A stretch of 33,016 bases of DNA from Mucilaginibacter_A sp964236465 (GTDB lineage Bacteria > Bacteroidota > Bacteroidia > Sphingobacteriales > Sphingobacteriaceae), in assembly GCA_964236465.1 (NCBI GenBank), contig CAXSBZ010000037.1, forward strand, positions 1 to 33,016. The letters are read 5' to 3'. Positions 22,633 through 30,253 of the stretch are shown in pieces (the stretch's first letter is position 1; every line of letters begins with the position of its first letter). Below the pieces are notes generated by a model. That model did not search any database and was not told where the DNA came from. It saw only the letters and a list, made by a program, of their open reading frames with translations. Both the position numbers and the translations under genes were made by a program.

Positions 22633-24062
22633 TGTTTGATGGTTTGATGATCTGCTGCATTCATTTTATTATACAAAGTTTTACGGTCGATGTTTAAAAT
22701 TTGTGCAGCTTTTGTTTTATTAAAATTTACTTCTTTGAGCACCCTTAAAATCGTTTCATATTCTGCTTCTAAAGCAGCGTTTTTCAAATCAGGCCTTGGC
22801 GGAGGATTAACGGTTGGTGGTTTTTGGGGCGATGCTTCGTTTACCGGTGTTTTTATGTAGGTATTATAAATCTCCAGCGGAAGCGATTTGGTCATAATCT
22901 CTTCACCATCTGTTAATAAAGTTGCTCTGCGGATCACATTTTTGAGCTCCCGGATATTGCCCGGCCAACTATAATTTACCAAAGATGTAGCGGCATCGGC
23001 AGCAAACCTATTGATGTTTTTGCCCAATTCCTGGCTGGTAATTTTTGCAAAATGTGTAGCAATCAGCATAATATCTGCCCCGCGGTTGCGTAGCGGCGGC
23101 ATGTAGATAGAAAATTCATTAAACCGGTGGTACAAATCTTCCCGGAAACGTCCGTTCTGGATCGCTTCTGCCAGGTTTTCATTGGTAGCCACGATAATAC
23201 GCACATCCAAATCAATCTCTTTGGTGCTGCCGATGCGCTTCACTTTTCGTTCCTGCACCGTCCTTAATAAGGTAGCTTGTATTTCATAAGATAAATTTCC
23301 GATCTCATCCAAAAACAAAGTACCGCCGTTGGCCATTTCAAAATGACCGATCTTGGTGTTTAGCGCACCTGTGAAAGCACCTTTTTCATGGCCAAAAAAC
23401 TCACTTCCGGCCAGTTCTTTGGTTAATGAGCCGCAATCCATAGCCACAAAAGGTTTATCATGCCGGTCGCTTTTTTGGTGGATACTTTTGGCAACCGACT
23501 CTTTGCCCGTCCCGCTTTCACCAAAAATAATGACGCTATAATTGGTTGGAGAAACCAAACTCACTTGCCGGGCCAGTTCTTTGGATGCTTCGCTGATGCC
23601 TACCACCATTTCCTGCTTGCCAACAAAAGTAACCGTACTGTTTTTACCGGTGTTTTTTTCGGGGTTGAGGTAGCTATTTGCAGGTGCAGCAGTTAATGCG
23701 TTTTGGGTTTCAATTGCTTTATTGATTGTGTTGAGGATTTCGTCGGGATAAAGCGGCTTCGTAATGTAATCGTAAGCACCCATTTTGATCAGCTCGACCG
23801 CCATTTTAATATCAGAATAACCGGTGATGATGATCACGCCCGTTTCCGGATATTCCTGTTTGATCTTTTTCAAAATTTCCCGGCCGTCAGTATCTTCCAA
23901 CCTGAAATCACACAAAACGAGTGTAAAATGATTGTTTTTAAGCAGTTCTGATGCAGTAGAACCGCTTGAAGCCGTCATCACCTCAAAACCATTGCGCGTC
24001 AAAAACCGCGACAACAGGTTTGCTGTGTTTATTTCGTCATCAATTATAAGCAGCTTTTTCAT
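22629..24062 (-). CDS. NtrC-family sigma-54-dependent response regulator
   Basis: 477 residues from the ATG at 24062; the frame continues 8 codons to a TTG, but MKKLLIIDDE is the proper receiver-domain start. The receiver (1-120) has the acidic pair Asp8-Asp9, phosphoacceptor Asp52 in CDFRLED, a conserved Thr80 and Lys102. The AAA+ domain has Walker A GESGTGKE (181-188) and the sigma-54 contact loop GAFTGA (228-233). The C-terminus is a Fis-type helix-turn-helix (AAQILNIDRKTLYNKMN). When phosphorylated it should activate sigma-54 promoters. No full histidine kinase is adjacent; the only partner is the small H-box protein. Genic 11-mer at 23636-23646. Confidence 0.95.
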   Translation of the reverse strand: MKKLLIIDDEINTANLLSRFLTRNGFEVMTASSGSTASELLKNNHFTLVLCDFRLEDTDGREILKKIKQEYPETGVIIITGYSDIKMAVELIKMGAYDYITKPLYPDEILNTINKAIETQNALTAAPANSYLNPEKNTGKNSTVTFVGKQEMVVGISEASKELARQVSLVSPTNYSVIIFGESGTGKESVAKSIHQKSDRHDKPFVAMDCGSLTKELAGSEFFGHEKGAFTGALNTKIGHFEMANGGTLFLDEIGNLSYEIQATLLRTVQERKVKRIGSTKEIDLDVRIIVATNENLAEAIQNGRFREDLYHRFNEFSIYMPPLRNRGADIMLIATHFAKITSQELGKNINRFAADAATSLVNYSWPGNIRELKNVIRRATLLTDGEEIMTKSLPLEIYNTYIKTPVNEASPQKPPTVNPPPRPDLKNAALEAEYETILRVLKEVNFNKTKAAQILNIDRKTLYNKMNAADHQTIKQ

Positions 24063-24163
24063 AATCAATATCGCATCAAACAGCAAAAAAGTGATTTTAC
24101 GTCTTTACGCGAACGTTGGGCAAAAGGTTCTACAACATCAACTTAAAAACTAAATCTATGCAA

Positions 24164-24174
24164 TGCTTCTTTTA
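24164..24174 (+). repeat. Dispersed 11-mer (GCTTC form)
   Basis: TGCTTCTTTTA, then TCGGG and TTAAAATTGG. It lies in the divergent gap between the response regulator and glnS, about 90 bp before the glnS start. Confidence 0.7.
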
Positions 24175-24235
24175 TCGGGTTAAAATTGGCCTCATCAAAA
24201 TCGATAGCGCAAAATTTTCACTGCAAAAAATTTTT

Positions 24236-24243
24236 TACTTTTG
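24236..24243 (+). promoter_or_regulatory. Candidate -7 element of the glnS promoter
   Basis: TACTTTTG fits the Bacteroidota -7 consensus TAnnTTTG, 21 bp before the glnS ATG. The -33 region upstream is T-rich but lacks a clean TTTG. Confidence 0.4.
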
Positions 24244-24263
24244 CAGCCGTATAATTTTGGGTT

Positions 24264-25931
24264 ATGAGCGAGAAAAAATCATTGAATTTTATTGAAGAAA
24301 TAGTGGAGGAAGATATCCGCAGCGGCAAAAACGGCGGCAAGGTTTTTACGCGTTTCCCGCCAGAACCAAATGGTTATTTGCATATCGGCCATGCCAAATC
24401 CATCTGCTTAAACTTTGGTTTGGCACAGGAATATGGCGGGCAAACCAACCTCCGTTTTGATGATACCAATCCCGTAACTGAAGAAACCGAATACGTAGAA
24501 AGTATCAAAGCGGATGTAAAATGGCTGGGTTTTACCTGGGCAAATGAATTGTATGCTTCCGATTATTTTGATTTGTTGTATGCTTTTGCTTTAAACCTCA
24601 TCCAAAAAGGTTTGGCTTATGTGGATGACAGTTCGCCGGAAGAAATCGCCGTCCAAAAAGGTACGCCAACAGAACCCGGAACGCCAAACCAATATCGAAG
24701 CCGTTCCATCGAAGAAAATATTGCTTTATTTACTGAAATGCACGACGGAAAATATCCGGATGGCGCAAAAGTGCTGCGTGCCAAAGCGGACTTGGCTTCG
24801 CCAAATATGCAGATGCGCGATCCACTGATGTATCGCATCAAACATGCAACGCACCATCGCACCGGCGATAAATGGTGCATTTATCCAATGTATGATTTTG
24901 CGCACGGCCAAAGTGATTCCATCGAAAACATTACGCATTCTATTTGTACTTTAGAATTTATCCCGCACCGCGAACTGTACAACTGGTTTATTGAAAAGCT
25001 GAAAATTTTCCCTTCGCAGCAATATGAATTTGCCCGATTAAACATCACTTACACGGTGATGAGCAAGCGCAAAATGCTGCAATTGGTGAACCAGAATTTC
25101 GTTTCCGGCTGGGATGATCCGCGGATGCCGACGATCAGTGGTTTACGCCGCCGCGGTTATACGGCTGCCAGCATCCGTGATTTTTGTGATCGGATCGGCA
25201 TCGCCAAAAGGGAAAACCTGATTGATTATAGTTTGCTGGAATTTTGCATCCGCGAAGAACTGAACAAAACTGCCTGGCGCCGGATGGCAGTTTTAGATCC
25301 GGTAAAAGTAGTAATCACCAATTATCCCAAAGGACAAGAAGAAACACTGCACGGCGAAAATAACCCGGAAGCAGAAGGTGGCGATGGCGGACGTGATCTG
25401 CCTTTCAGCCGTGAAATTTATATTGAGCGCGAAGATTTCATGGAAAATGCGCCTAAAAAATTCTTCCGTTTGGGCCCGGGTTTAATGGTACGTTTAAAAA
25501 ATGCTTACATTATTAAGTGTGAGGATTTTGTGAAAGATAAAAACGGCCAAATCACCGAAATCCGTTGCAGTTACATCCCGGAAAGCAAAAGCGGCCACGA
25601 TACGAGCGGCATCAACGTAAAAGGAACGATCCACTGGGTGAGCATACTGCACGCCAAAACAGCCGAAGTACGTTTGTACGACCGTTTATTTATTGAAGAA
25701 GATATGAACAGCATGGAAGGCGGTTTTGAAAACTACATCAACCCAAACAGCTTAACAACGATTACTGCTTTTATCGAACCAAATTTGGCACAAGCCAAAA
25801 CCGGCAGTAATTTCCAGTTCATCCGCAAAGGTTATTTCACTTTAGATCAGGATTCGACAGATGATAAGCTGATTTTTAACCGGACTGCCACTTTAAAAGA
25901 TGCCTGGGCGAAGGAAGTGAAGAAAGGTTGA
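24264..25931 (+). CDS. glnS: Glutaminyl-tRNA synthetase
   Basis: 555 residues from the ATG at 24264, the usual length for GlnRS. The class I HIGH motif is at 40-43 within RFPPEPNGYLHIGHAK, and the KMSKS loop reads VMSKRK (265-270), as in GlnRS/GluRS. LRFDDTNP and the anticodon-binding beta-barrel segments near the C-terminus (EIYIEREDF, RLGPGLMVRL) support GlnRS over GluRS. It charges tRNA-Gln directly. It is a single plus-strand gene with a candidate -7 box; an 11-mer begins immediately after its stop codon. A near variant of the word (TACTGCTTTTA) is at 25763-25773. Confidence 0.97.
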   Translation: MSEKKSLNFIEEIVEEDIRSGKNGGKVFTRFPPEPNGYLHIGHAKSICLNFGLAQEYGGQTNLRFDDTNPVTEETEYVESIKADVKWLGFTWANELYASDYFDLLYAFALNLIQKGLAYVDDSSPEEIAVQKGTPTEPGTPNQYRSRSIEENIALFTEMHDGKYPDGAKVLRAKADLASPNMQMRDPLMYRIKHATHHRTGDKWCIYPMYDFAHGQSDSIENITHSICTLEFIPHRELYNWFIEKLKIFPSQQYEFARLNITYTVMSKRKMLQLVNQNFVSGWDDPRMPTISGLRRRGYTAASIRDFCDRIGIAKRENLIDYSLLEFCIREELNKTAWRRMAVLDPVKVVITNYPKGQEETLHGENNPEAEGGDGGRDLPFSREIYIEREDFMENAPKKFFRLGPGLMVRLKNAYIIKCEDFVKDKNGQITEIRCSYIPESKSGHDTSGINVKGTIHWVSILHAKTAEVRLYDRLFIEEDMNSMEGGFENYINPNSLTTITAFIEPNLAQAKTGSNFQFIRKGYFTLDQDSTDDKLIFNRTATLKDAWAKEVKKG

Positions 25932-25942
25932 TGCTGTTTTTA
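25932..25942 (+). repeat. Dispersed 11-mer abutting the glnS stop codon
   Basis: TGCTGTTTTTA starts at the first base after the glnS TGA and is followed by TAAGG and ATAAAATGGG. The same TAAGG spacer occurs after the copy at 5223-5233. Confidence 0.7.
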
Positions 25943-25964
25943 TAAGGATAAAATGGGTAAGATT

Positions 25965-26150
25965 TTATTCCTTTCTCCTCGCCCTAAACAGAACCACAAA
26001 CTCATTGATTAATAAAGCTGATAAAGCCCCCATTATAAAAATATACAAAAACTGGATCGTCCTGATGTTTTCGTTTCCAGTTATGCGGCCGTAGTTAATG
26101 ATGGTTAGCAGCAATATAACAGCGATGATAATCCTTCTTGGGTTTTTCAT
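25965..26150 (-). CDS. Small two-helix membrane protein, unknown
   Basis: 61 residues from the ATG at 26150. Two hydrophobic segments (about residues 6-22 and 33-54) are separated by a short polar loop with GRITGNENIRT, and the ends are basic (KNPRR and RARRKE), as in a small inner-membrane hairpin. I do not recognise a family. It lies convergently to glnS with a 33-bp gap and divergently to the first antitoxin gene. Gene reality rests on its start, length and clean membrane topology. Confidence 0.6.
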   Translation of the reverse strand: MKNPRRIIIAVILLLTIINYGRITGNENIRTIQFLYIFIMGALSALLINEFVVLFRARRKE

Positions 26151-26204
26151 GATAATTTGGTTTTGTTTAGGTTTAAGGTTTTAACCAAATCTACAAAATT
26201 ATAA

Positions 26205-26215
26205 TGCTTCTTTTA
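26205..26215 (+). repeat. Dispersed 11-mer (GCTTC form)
   Basis: TGCTTCTTTTA, TCGGT, then ATAAAATC. It lies in the divergent gap between the small membrane protein and the first antitoxin gene. Confidence 0.7.
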
Positions 26216-26260
26216 TCGGTATAAAATCAGTGTCAGCTTGTATTTCCGAACCAAATGTTT

Positions 26261-26268
26261 TAGATTTA
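26261..26268 (+). promoter_or_regulatory. Candidate -7 element of the first antitoxin gene
   Basis: TAGATTTA, one base off TAnnTTTG, ends 4 nt before the ATG at 26273; CTTG lies 20 nt upstream (26237-26240). If used, the transcript would start at or near the start codon. Confidence 0.35.
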
Positions 26269-26272
26269 AATT

Positions 26273-26512
26273 ATGATTAGAGAAATTGTTAAGCCGGAAG
26301 GAAATACTTACATTTTAAATTTGCCAGACGAAATGGTAGGAAAAATGATAGAAATAACTGCTTTTGAAGTTGAAAAAACCAACTATATATCAACTGAAAT
26401 TCCTTTTAACCCGGAAAAATTACAGGAAATAAACGAACGGTACAATAAACTTCCCCAAATTTCTCACGAAAACTATAAGTTTAATCGGGACGAGGCCAAC
26501 AATTATGAATAA
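26273..26512 (+). CDS. Antitoxin of the first PIN-domain toxin-antitoxin pair
   Basis: 79 residues from the ATG at 26273. It starts MIREIVKPEGNTYILNLPDEMVGKMIEITAFEVEK, a short beta-rich domain of the kind seen in AbrB/SpoVT-like antitoxins, followed by an acidic linker and a C-terminal tail ERYNKLPQISHENYKFNRDEANN that is also conserved in the second module. The C-terminal tail is the likely toxin-binding region. It overlaps the PIN toxin gene by 8 bp. The family link to AbrB is tentative; the antitoxin role follows from position. A second copy lies at 26969-27214. Confidence 0.82.
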   Translation: MIREIVKPEGNTYILNLPDEMVGKMIEITAFEVEKTNYISTEIPFNPEKLQEINERYNKLPQISHENYKFNRDEANNYE

Positions 26513-26903
26513 TTTTTTTGTTGATTCTAACATTGTGCTGTACTTAATAGACAAGGATGAACCGAAGAAAATTATTTCAAGAAAACTGCTTTCAAATGAT
26601 CCTTACATCAGTGCCCAAGTATTAACAGAAGTAGCAAACGTTTGTAGATACCGGTTTAAGTACAAAAAACACGAGTTAATAATTTTGTGGAATGATTTAT
26701 TAAAGGATTGTAACTGCATTCCTACCGATCACCAATCCATTCAAAAAGCGATTCAATTGGTAGAACGCTATGATTTCCAGCTGTTTGATGCGCTTATTGT
26801 AGCCGATGCTTTAAAAGCTGATTGCAGTATTCTTTATTCTGAAGATATGCAACACAACATGCTGGTAGAAAAACAATTGACTATCATCAACCCATTCTTG
26901 TAA
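26505..26903 (+). CDS. PIN-domain ribonuclease toxin (VapC-like)
   Basis: 132 residues from the ATG at 26505. The four acidic positions of PIN nucleases are visible: Asp7 in FFVDSNIVLY, Glu42 in VLTEVANV, Asp95 in FDALIVADAL with Asp101, and Glu113-Asp114 in YSEDMQ. The family cleaves RNA using magnesium; characterised VapCs often target initiator tRNA or the sarcin-ricin loop, but the target here is unknown. It overlaps its antitoxin by 8 bp, indicating coupled translation. It is intact, unlike its downstream duplicate at 27207-27605. Confidence 0.93.
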   Translation: MNNFFVDSNIVLYLIDKDEPKKIISRKLLSNDPYISAQVLTEVANVCRYRFKYKKHELIILWNDLLKDCNCIPTDHQSIQKAIQLVERYDFQLFDALIVADALKADCSILYSEDMQHNMLVEKQLTIINPFL

Positions 26904-26956
26904 TAGCTTCTTTGTGTAAATATTTATTTTACATTTTAACTTTTCGCCTTTATCCT

Positions 26957-26964
26957 TAACTTTA
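26957..26964 (+). promoter_or_regulatory. Candidate -7 element of the second antitoxin gene
   Basis: TAACTTTA ends 4 nt before the ATG at 26969, the same spacing as at the first antitoxin. A TTTT run about 20 nt upstream may serve as the -33 region. Confidence 0.35.
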
Positions 26965-26968
26965 AAGT

Positions 26969-27214
26969 ATGATTAGAGAAATTGTAGAATCTGCAGAAAA
27001 CACTTATATCATCAATTTTCCTGAGGAATTGGTAGGTAAAAAAGTAGAAGTAATTGCTTTTGAGATTGAAGAGGAAAAGCAACATGTTCTACCTCCTTTA
27101 GATGCAAGCCAAGAAAGCAGGTTGCAGGATATTAGAGAAAGGTATGCCAAACTTCCACGCACTTCTCACGAGAATTATAAGTTTGACCGCGATGAGGCCA
27201 ATAACTTTGATTAA
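26969..27214 (+). CDS. Antitoxin of the second, decayed toxin-antitoxin pair
   Basis: 81 residues from the ATG at 26969. It is a clear paralogue of the first antitoxin: both start MIREIV, share VGK and AFE in the middle, and end in ERYxKLPxxSHENYKFxRDEANN. It has no frameshift or stop, so it remains intact although its toxin partner is broken. The toxin frame begins inside or just at its 3' end. A retained antitoxin beside a dead toxin could still neutralise the first module's toxin if cross-recognition persists; that is inference. Confidence 0.82.
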   Translation: MIREIVESAENTYIINFPEELVGKKVEVIAFEIEEEKQHVLPPLDASQESRLQDIRERYAKLPRTSHENYKFDRDEANNFD

Positions 27215-27605
27215 TCTATTTGTTGACTCGAATATTTTAATTTATCTGGCTGATATTGATGAATCTAAAAAAGAAGTTGCCGAAAGAATATTAATTGCCA
27301 ATCCTTACATCAATTCGCAAGTATTAGTAGAAACCGCTAACGTTTGTAAGCGAAAATTTAAGTTCAACAAAGCAAATTTACTTGTTTTATAGAACAATAT
27401 TCTTAAAGATTGCTCTGTTGTTCCTACCGATCATCAATCCATCCAAAAAGCGATTCAATTGGTAGAACGCTATGATTTCTAGCTATTTGATGCGCTTATT
27501 GTGGCCGATGCTTTAAAAGCTGATTGCAGCATTCTTTATTCCGAAGATATGCAGCACAACATGTTTGTAGAAAAACAACTGACTATCATCAACCCGTTTT
27601 TATAA
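27207..27605 (+). pseudogene. PIN-domain toxin pseudogene with two amber codons
   Basis: In the frame starting at the TTG at 27207 (or the ATG at 27192) the 133 codons align with the neighbouring intact toxin without gaps. Two in-frame TAG codons interrupt it: at 27390-27392 where the intact copy has TGG (Trp62), and at 27480-27482 where it has CAG (Gln92). Reading on through them restores the acidic residues of the active site and the same C-terminus (INPFL). Both changes are single transitions. The 3' half is far more similar to the intact paralogue than the 5' half. I consider it inactive; amber readthrough would be needed for a functional product. Confidence 0.9.
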
Positions 27606-27659
27606 AAGCTGAGTTTTACCTTTCTACCCTTCACCTTTCCACCCTTAACCTCATTTTCC

Positions 27660-27667
27660 TACCTTTG
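27660..27667 (+). promoter_or_regulatory. Candidate -7 element of hisS, leaderless arrangement
   Basis: TACCTTTG matches TAnnTTTG exactly and ends 4 nt before the hisS ATG at 27672, so transcription would start at or very near the start codon. The -33 region has no good TTTG. Confidence 0.4.
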
Positions 27668-27671
27668 CCGC

Positions 27672-29126
27672 ATGGCAACCAGCAAACCATCCGTACCGAA
27701 AGGCACCCGCGATTTCTCGCCCGCCGAAATGGCCAAACGCAATTATATTTTTGATACGATAAAAACAGTATTCCGCAAATACGGCTACCAGGAAATCCAA
27801 ACGCCAGCCATGGAGAACCTGGAAACATTGACCGGGAAATATGGCGATGAAGGTGATAAACTGATTTTTAAGATTTTGAATTCAGGTGAAAAATTGTGGG
27901 ATTCGGATTTCTTTCGTGGAGTAATAAAAATGTCTGAAAAAGATTCAACAGGCCAATATCTTTATTCTGCTGGTGAAGTTGATGATATGTCAACATTAAT
28001 TTTAAATCGAAGAGAAGCTATGGAGAGTTTCTCCGAAAAAGCCCTTCGCTACGATCTTACCGTTCCCTTCGCGCGTTACGTCGTTTCGCACCAAAGCGAT
28101 ATTACTTTTCCTTTCAAGCGTTTCCAGGTGCAGCCGGTTTGGCGCGCCGATCGGCCGCAAAAAGGCCGTTACCGCGAGTTTTACCAATGCGATGCCGACG
28201 TGGTTGGTTCTGATTCTTTGCTGAACGAAGCCGAATTTATCCTGATTTATGATGAAGCATTAAGCAAGTTTGGGCTGAAAGATTTTACGATCAAAATTAA
28301 TAACCGCAAAATCTTATACGGAATAGCAGAATCAATTGGAAAAACTGATATGCTAATTCCAATGACTGTAGCAATAGATAAATTAGATAAGATCGGGATG
28401 GATGGTGTTGATGATGAATTAATGAAAGCTGGATTTACCACTCAAAATTGTATTGATATTATTCCTTTTTTATATAGTAAATTCCGAACTACAGAAGAAA
28501 AAATTCAACATTATAAAATATTGTTTCGCGAAACTTCTCAAATTGGTTTAAAAGGAATTGAAGAACTCGATACTGTTTTTACTTACCTAAAAAATTGCAC
28601 GATAAAAACAGCAACACTCGAACTGGATATTACACTTGCCCGCGGTTTAAATTATTATACCGGAGCTATTTTTGAAGTCAAAACCAATGAAGTGGCGATG
28701 GGCAGCATCGGCGGCGGCGGCCGTTATGATGATTTGACAGGCATGTTTGGTTTAAAAAATCTGACCGGAGCCGGGATTTCTTTTGGTGCCGACCGGATTT
28801 ATGATGTTTTGGAAGAATTGAAACTTTTCCCGGAAGATGCCACGCAAGGCACGCAGGTTTTGATTTGCTGTTTTGATCGGGAGTTTGAGAACTACGGCTT
28901 TACTTTGGTTAATCAATTGCGGCAGCAGGAAATCCACGCAGAATTGTATCCGCCGGGTGCCAAAATTAAAAAGCAATTGGATTATGCCAACCAAAAAAAC
29001 ATTCCTTTTGCCATTATGATTGGCAGCGAGGAAATGGAAACGGGTTTATTATCACTCAAAAACATGGTTTCCGGCGAGCAGCAAAAGCTTTCTGCGGAAG
29101 AGATTTTAGAGCAGTTGAAAGGATAG
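27672..29126 (+). CDS. hisS: Histidyl-tRNA synthetase
   Basis: 484 residues from the ATG at 27672. Class II motifs are present: KGTRDFSPAEM at the N-terminus, motif 2 in RPQKGRYREFYQCDADVVG, the histidine-specific LARGLNYYTG and motif 3 in GGGRYDDLTGMFG. The C-terminal anticodon-binding domain begins near TQVLICCFDREFENYG. It is some 60 residues longer than E. coli HisRS, as in other Bacteroidota as far as I recall. Base and codon use is patchy: about 27885-28015 and 28290-28615 are AT-rich with AGA, ATA and CGA codons, while 28020-28220 is GC-richer. Genic 11-mers: 27760-27770, and a convergent pair 28572-28582 / 28604-28614 encoding TVFT and IKTAT. Confidence 0.97.
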   Translation: MATSKPSVPKGTRDFSPAEMAKRNYIFDTIKTVFRKYGYQEIQTPAMENLETLTGKYGDEGDKLIFKILNSGEKLWDSDFFRGVIKMSEKDSTGQYLYSAGEVDDMSTLILNRREAMESFSEKALRYDLTVPFARYVVSHQSDITFPFKRFQVQPVWRADRPQKGRYREFYQCDADVVGSDSLLNEAEFILIYDEALSKFGLKDFTIKINNRKILYGIAESIGKTDMLIPMTVAIDKLDKIGMDGVDDELMKAGFTTQNCIDIIPFLYSKFRTTEEKIQHYKILFRETSQIGLKGIEELDTVFTYLKNCTIKTATLELDITLARGLNYYTGAIFEVKTNEVAMGSIGGGGRYDDLTGMFGLKNLTGAGISFGADRIYDVLEELKLFPEDATQGTQVLICCFDREFENYGFTLVNQLRQQEIHAELYPPGAKIKKQLDYANQKNIPFAIMIGSEEMETGLLSLKNMVSGEQQKLSAEEILEQLKG

Positions 29127-29132
29127 CATCTT

Positions 29133-29234
29133 GTCATTTCGACGATAGGAGAAATCTTCATCAACAATGTAATACTTCTTTTATCGATATAAATTCGGTT
29201 TGATGAAGATTCCTCTCTCTACGTTCGGAATGAC
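29133..29234. repeat. Palindromic intergenic element with a dispersed 11-mer in its loop
   Basis: The left arm (29133-29164, from GTCATTTCGACGATAGG) and the right arm (29199-29234, ending CGTTCGGAATGAC) are imperfect reverse complements of about 33 bp. The innermost ATCTTCATCAA / TTGATGAAGAT matches exactly. The 34-nt loop holds TACTTCTTTTA (29173-29183) with its ATAAATT tract. I recall similar GTCATTC-CGAACG-type palindromes dispersed in Bacteroidota intergenic regions. The location between convergent hisS and an unknown gene would suit a terminator or REP-like role. Confidence 0.75.
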
Positions 29235-29258
29235 AGAAAAAGTAAAATGGCAAACTAT

Positions 29259-30248
29259 TTATCCCGGCAGCTCAATCCCCTCCGCTGGGATGAACATGCT
29301 GTTTTTATCGACCAAAAAACTCATTGGCTGCTCCGGGTTTTTGATAATTTCGAGCAGCAAAAAGCCCCAGGGTTTCCAGAAGTTTTCTAAAACCTGGCCG
29401 TAAACTTTGGGCTTCCATTCGTCAAAAAGTGATTTCGCACTCAAGCCTTTTAGTGGCATCGCTTCAACGTAAATTTTATTTTGAGCGGGAAGTAAATTGT
29501 ATTCCGGCAAGCGGTTGAATAGGTAAGCCGAATAAAAAATCCGTCCGCAAAATTCTTCAAACTGAATTGGGTGTAAGGTTTTTCCGGCAATTTTTTGCAA
29601 GATTTCCTGCTGGTAAACTGCGTTTGCACCGTTGTCCTGCAAGCAAAAAATCAAGCCAAAATCTTTCAGCCGCAATGAAAAGGTAAGCGAATTGATCTCA
29701 TCCCGGTAATTGAACTGATCTGTTTCCAGGCTGATTTTGAACAGAAAAAAACTAAACGGCTTGAAATCCTCAAAAACTATCGGTAAAAACAGCATCTGCA
29801 ACATCAAGTGCAGCGAACTGAATTTGTGCATCAGCGATTGCGAAATATTCAAGCCTTCGCCCTGCGCATATTGCTGGCGAATAGCGGATTGCAGCTCGTT
29901 AAAAATAATGCCGTATATGATTTTGCCCGCCCAGATAAACAGTTTCCATTCATCCAAAGCTTGCACAGCTTCAAAACCATGCTCAAAAGCAGCTTTAATT
30001 TCTGCTTCCAGCGGCTCGAAGTAAAGCTCGTTTACTTCGGCTGAACACGGTAATTTCAAATCTTTGTACGTCGGAAAATTCTCGTCCAGCATTTTAAACG
30101 GCTGATCATACAGCTTATATTTTGCCAGCAGCCAGGCTGGGAAAACCTGTATTTTTTCTTCTTCGGATTGCAGTGATTTCCCGCTGAGAAAGCACGTTTT
30201 ATTGCCAAAATTAAATTTGTCGAATGGCTGATAAATTTCCGTTTGCAT
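29259..30248 (-). CDS. Conserved protein of unknown function
   Basis: 329 residues from the ATG at 30248. No signal peptide or membrane span is convincing. The N-terminus FDKFNFGNKTCFLSGK with a following VFPAWLL looks like a degenerate zinc-finger or HNH-like knuckle (only one cysteine near it), and the rest is rich in aromatic and hydrophobic residues. I do not recognise a family. It is divergent from the dipeptide epimerase (56-bp gap) and convergent to hisS across the palindromic element. A perfect TATCTTTG -7 box lies 5 nt before its start. Genic 11-mers at 29297-29307 and 29784-29794. Confidence 0.8.
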   Translation of the reverse strand: MQTEIYQPFDKFNFGNKTCFLSGKSLQSEEEKIQVFPAWLLAKYKLYDQPFKMLDENFPTYKDLKLPCSAEVNELYFEPLEAEIKAAFEHGFEAVQALDEWKLFIWAGKIIYGIIFNELQSAIRQQYAQGEGLNISQSLMHKFSSLHLMLQMLFLPIVFEDFKPFSFFLFKISLETDQFNYRDEINSLTFSLRLKDFGLIFCLQDNGANAVYQQEILQKIAGKTLHPIQFEEFCGRIFYSAYLFNRLPEYNLLPAQNKIYVEAMPLKGLSAKSLFDEWKPKVYGQVLENFWKPWGFLLLEIIKNPEQPMSFLVDKNSMFIPAEGIELPG

Positions 30249-30253
30249 ATTGC

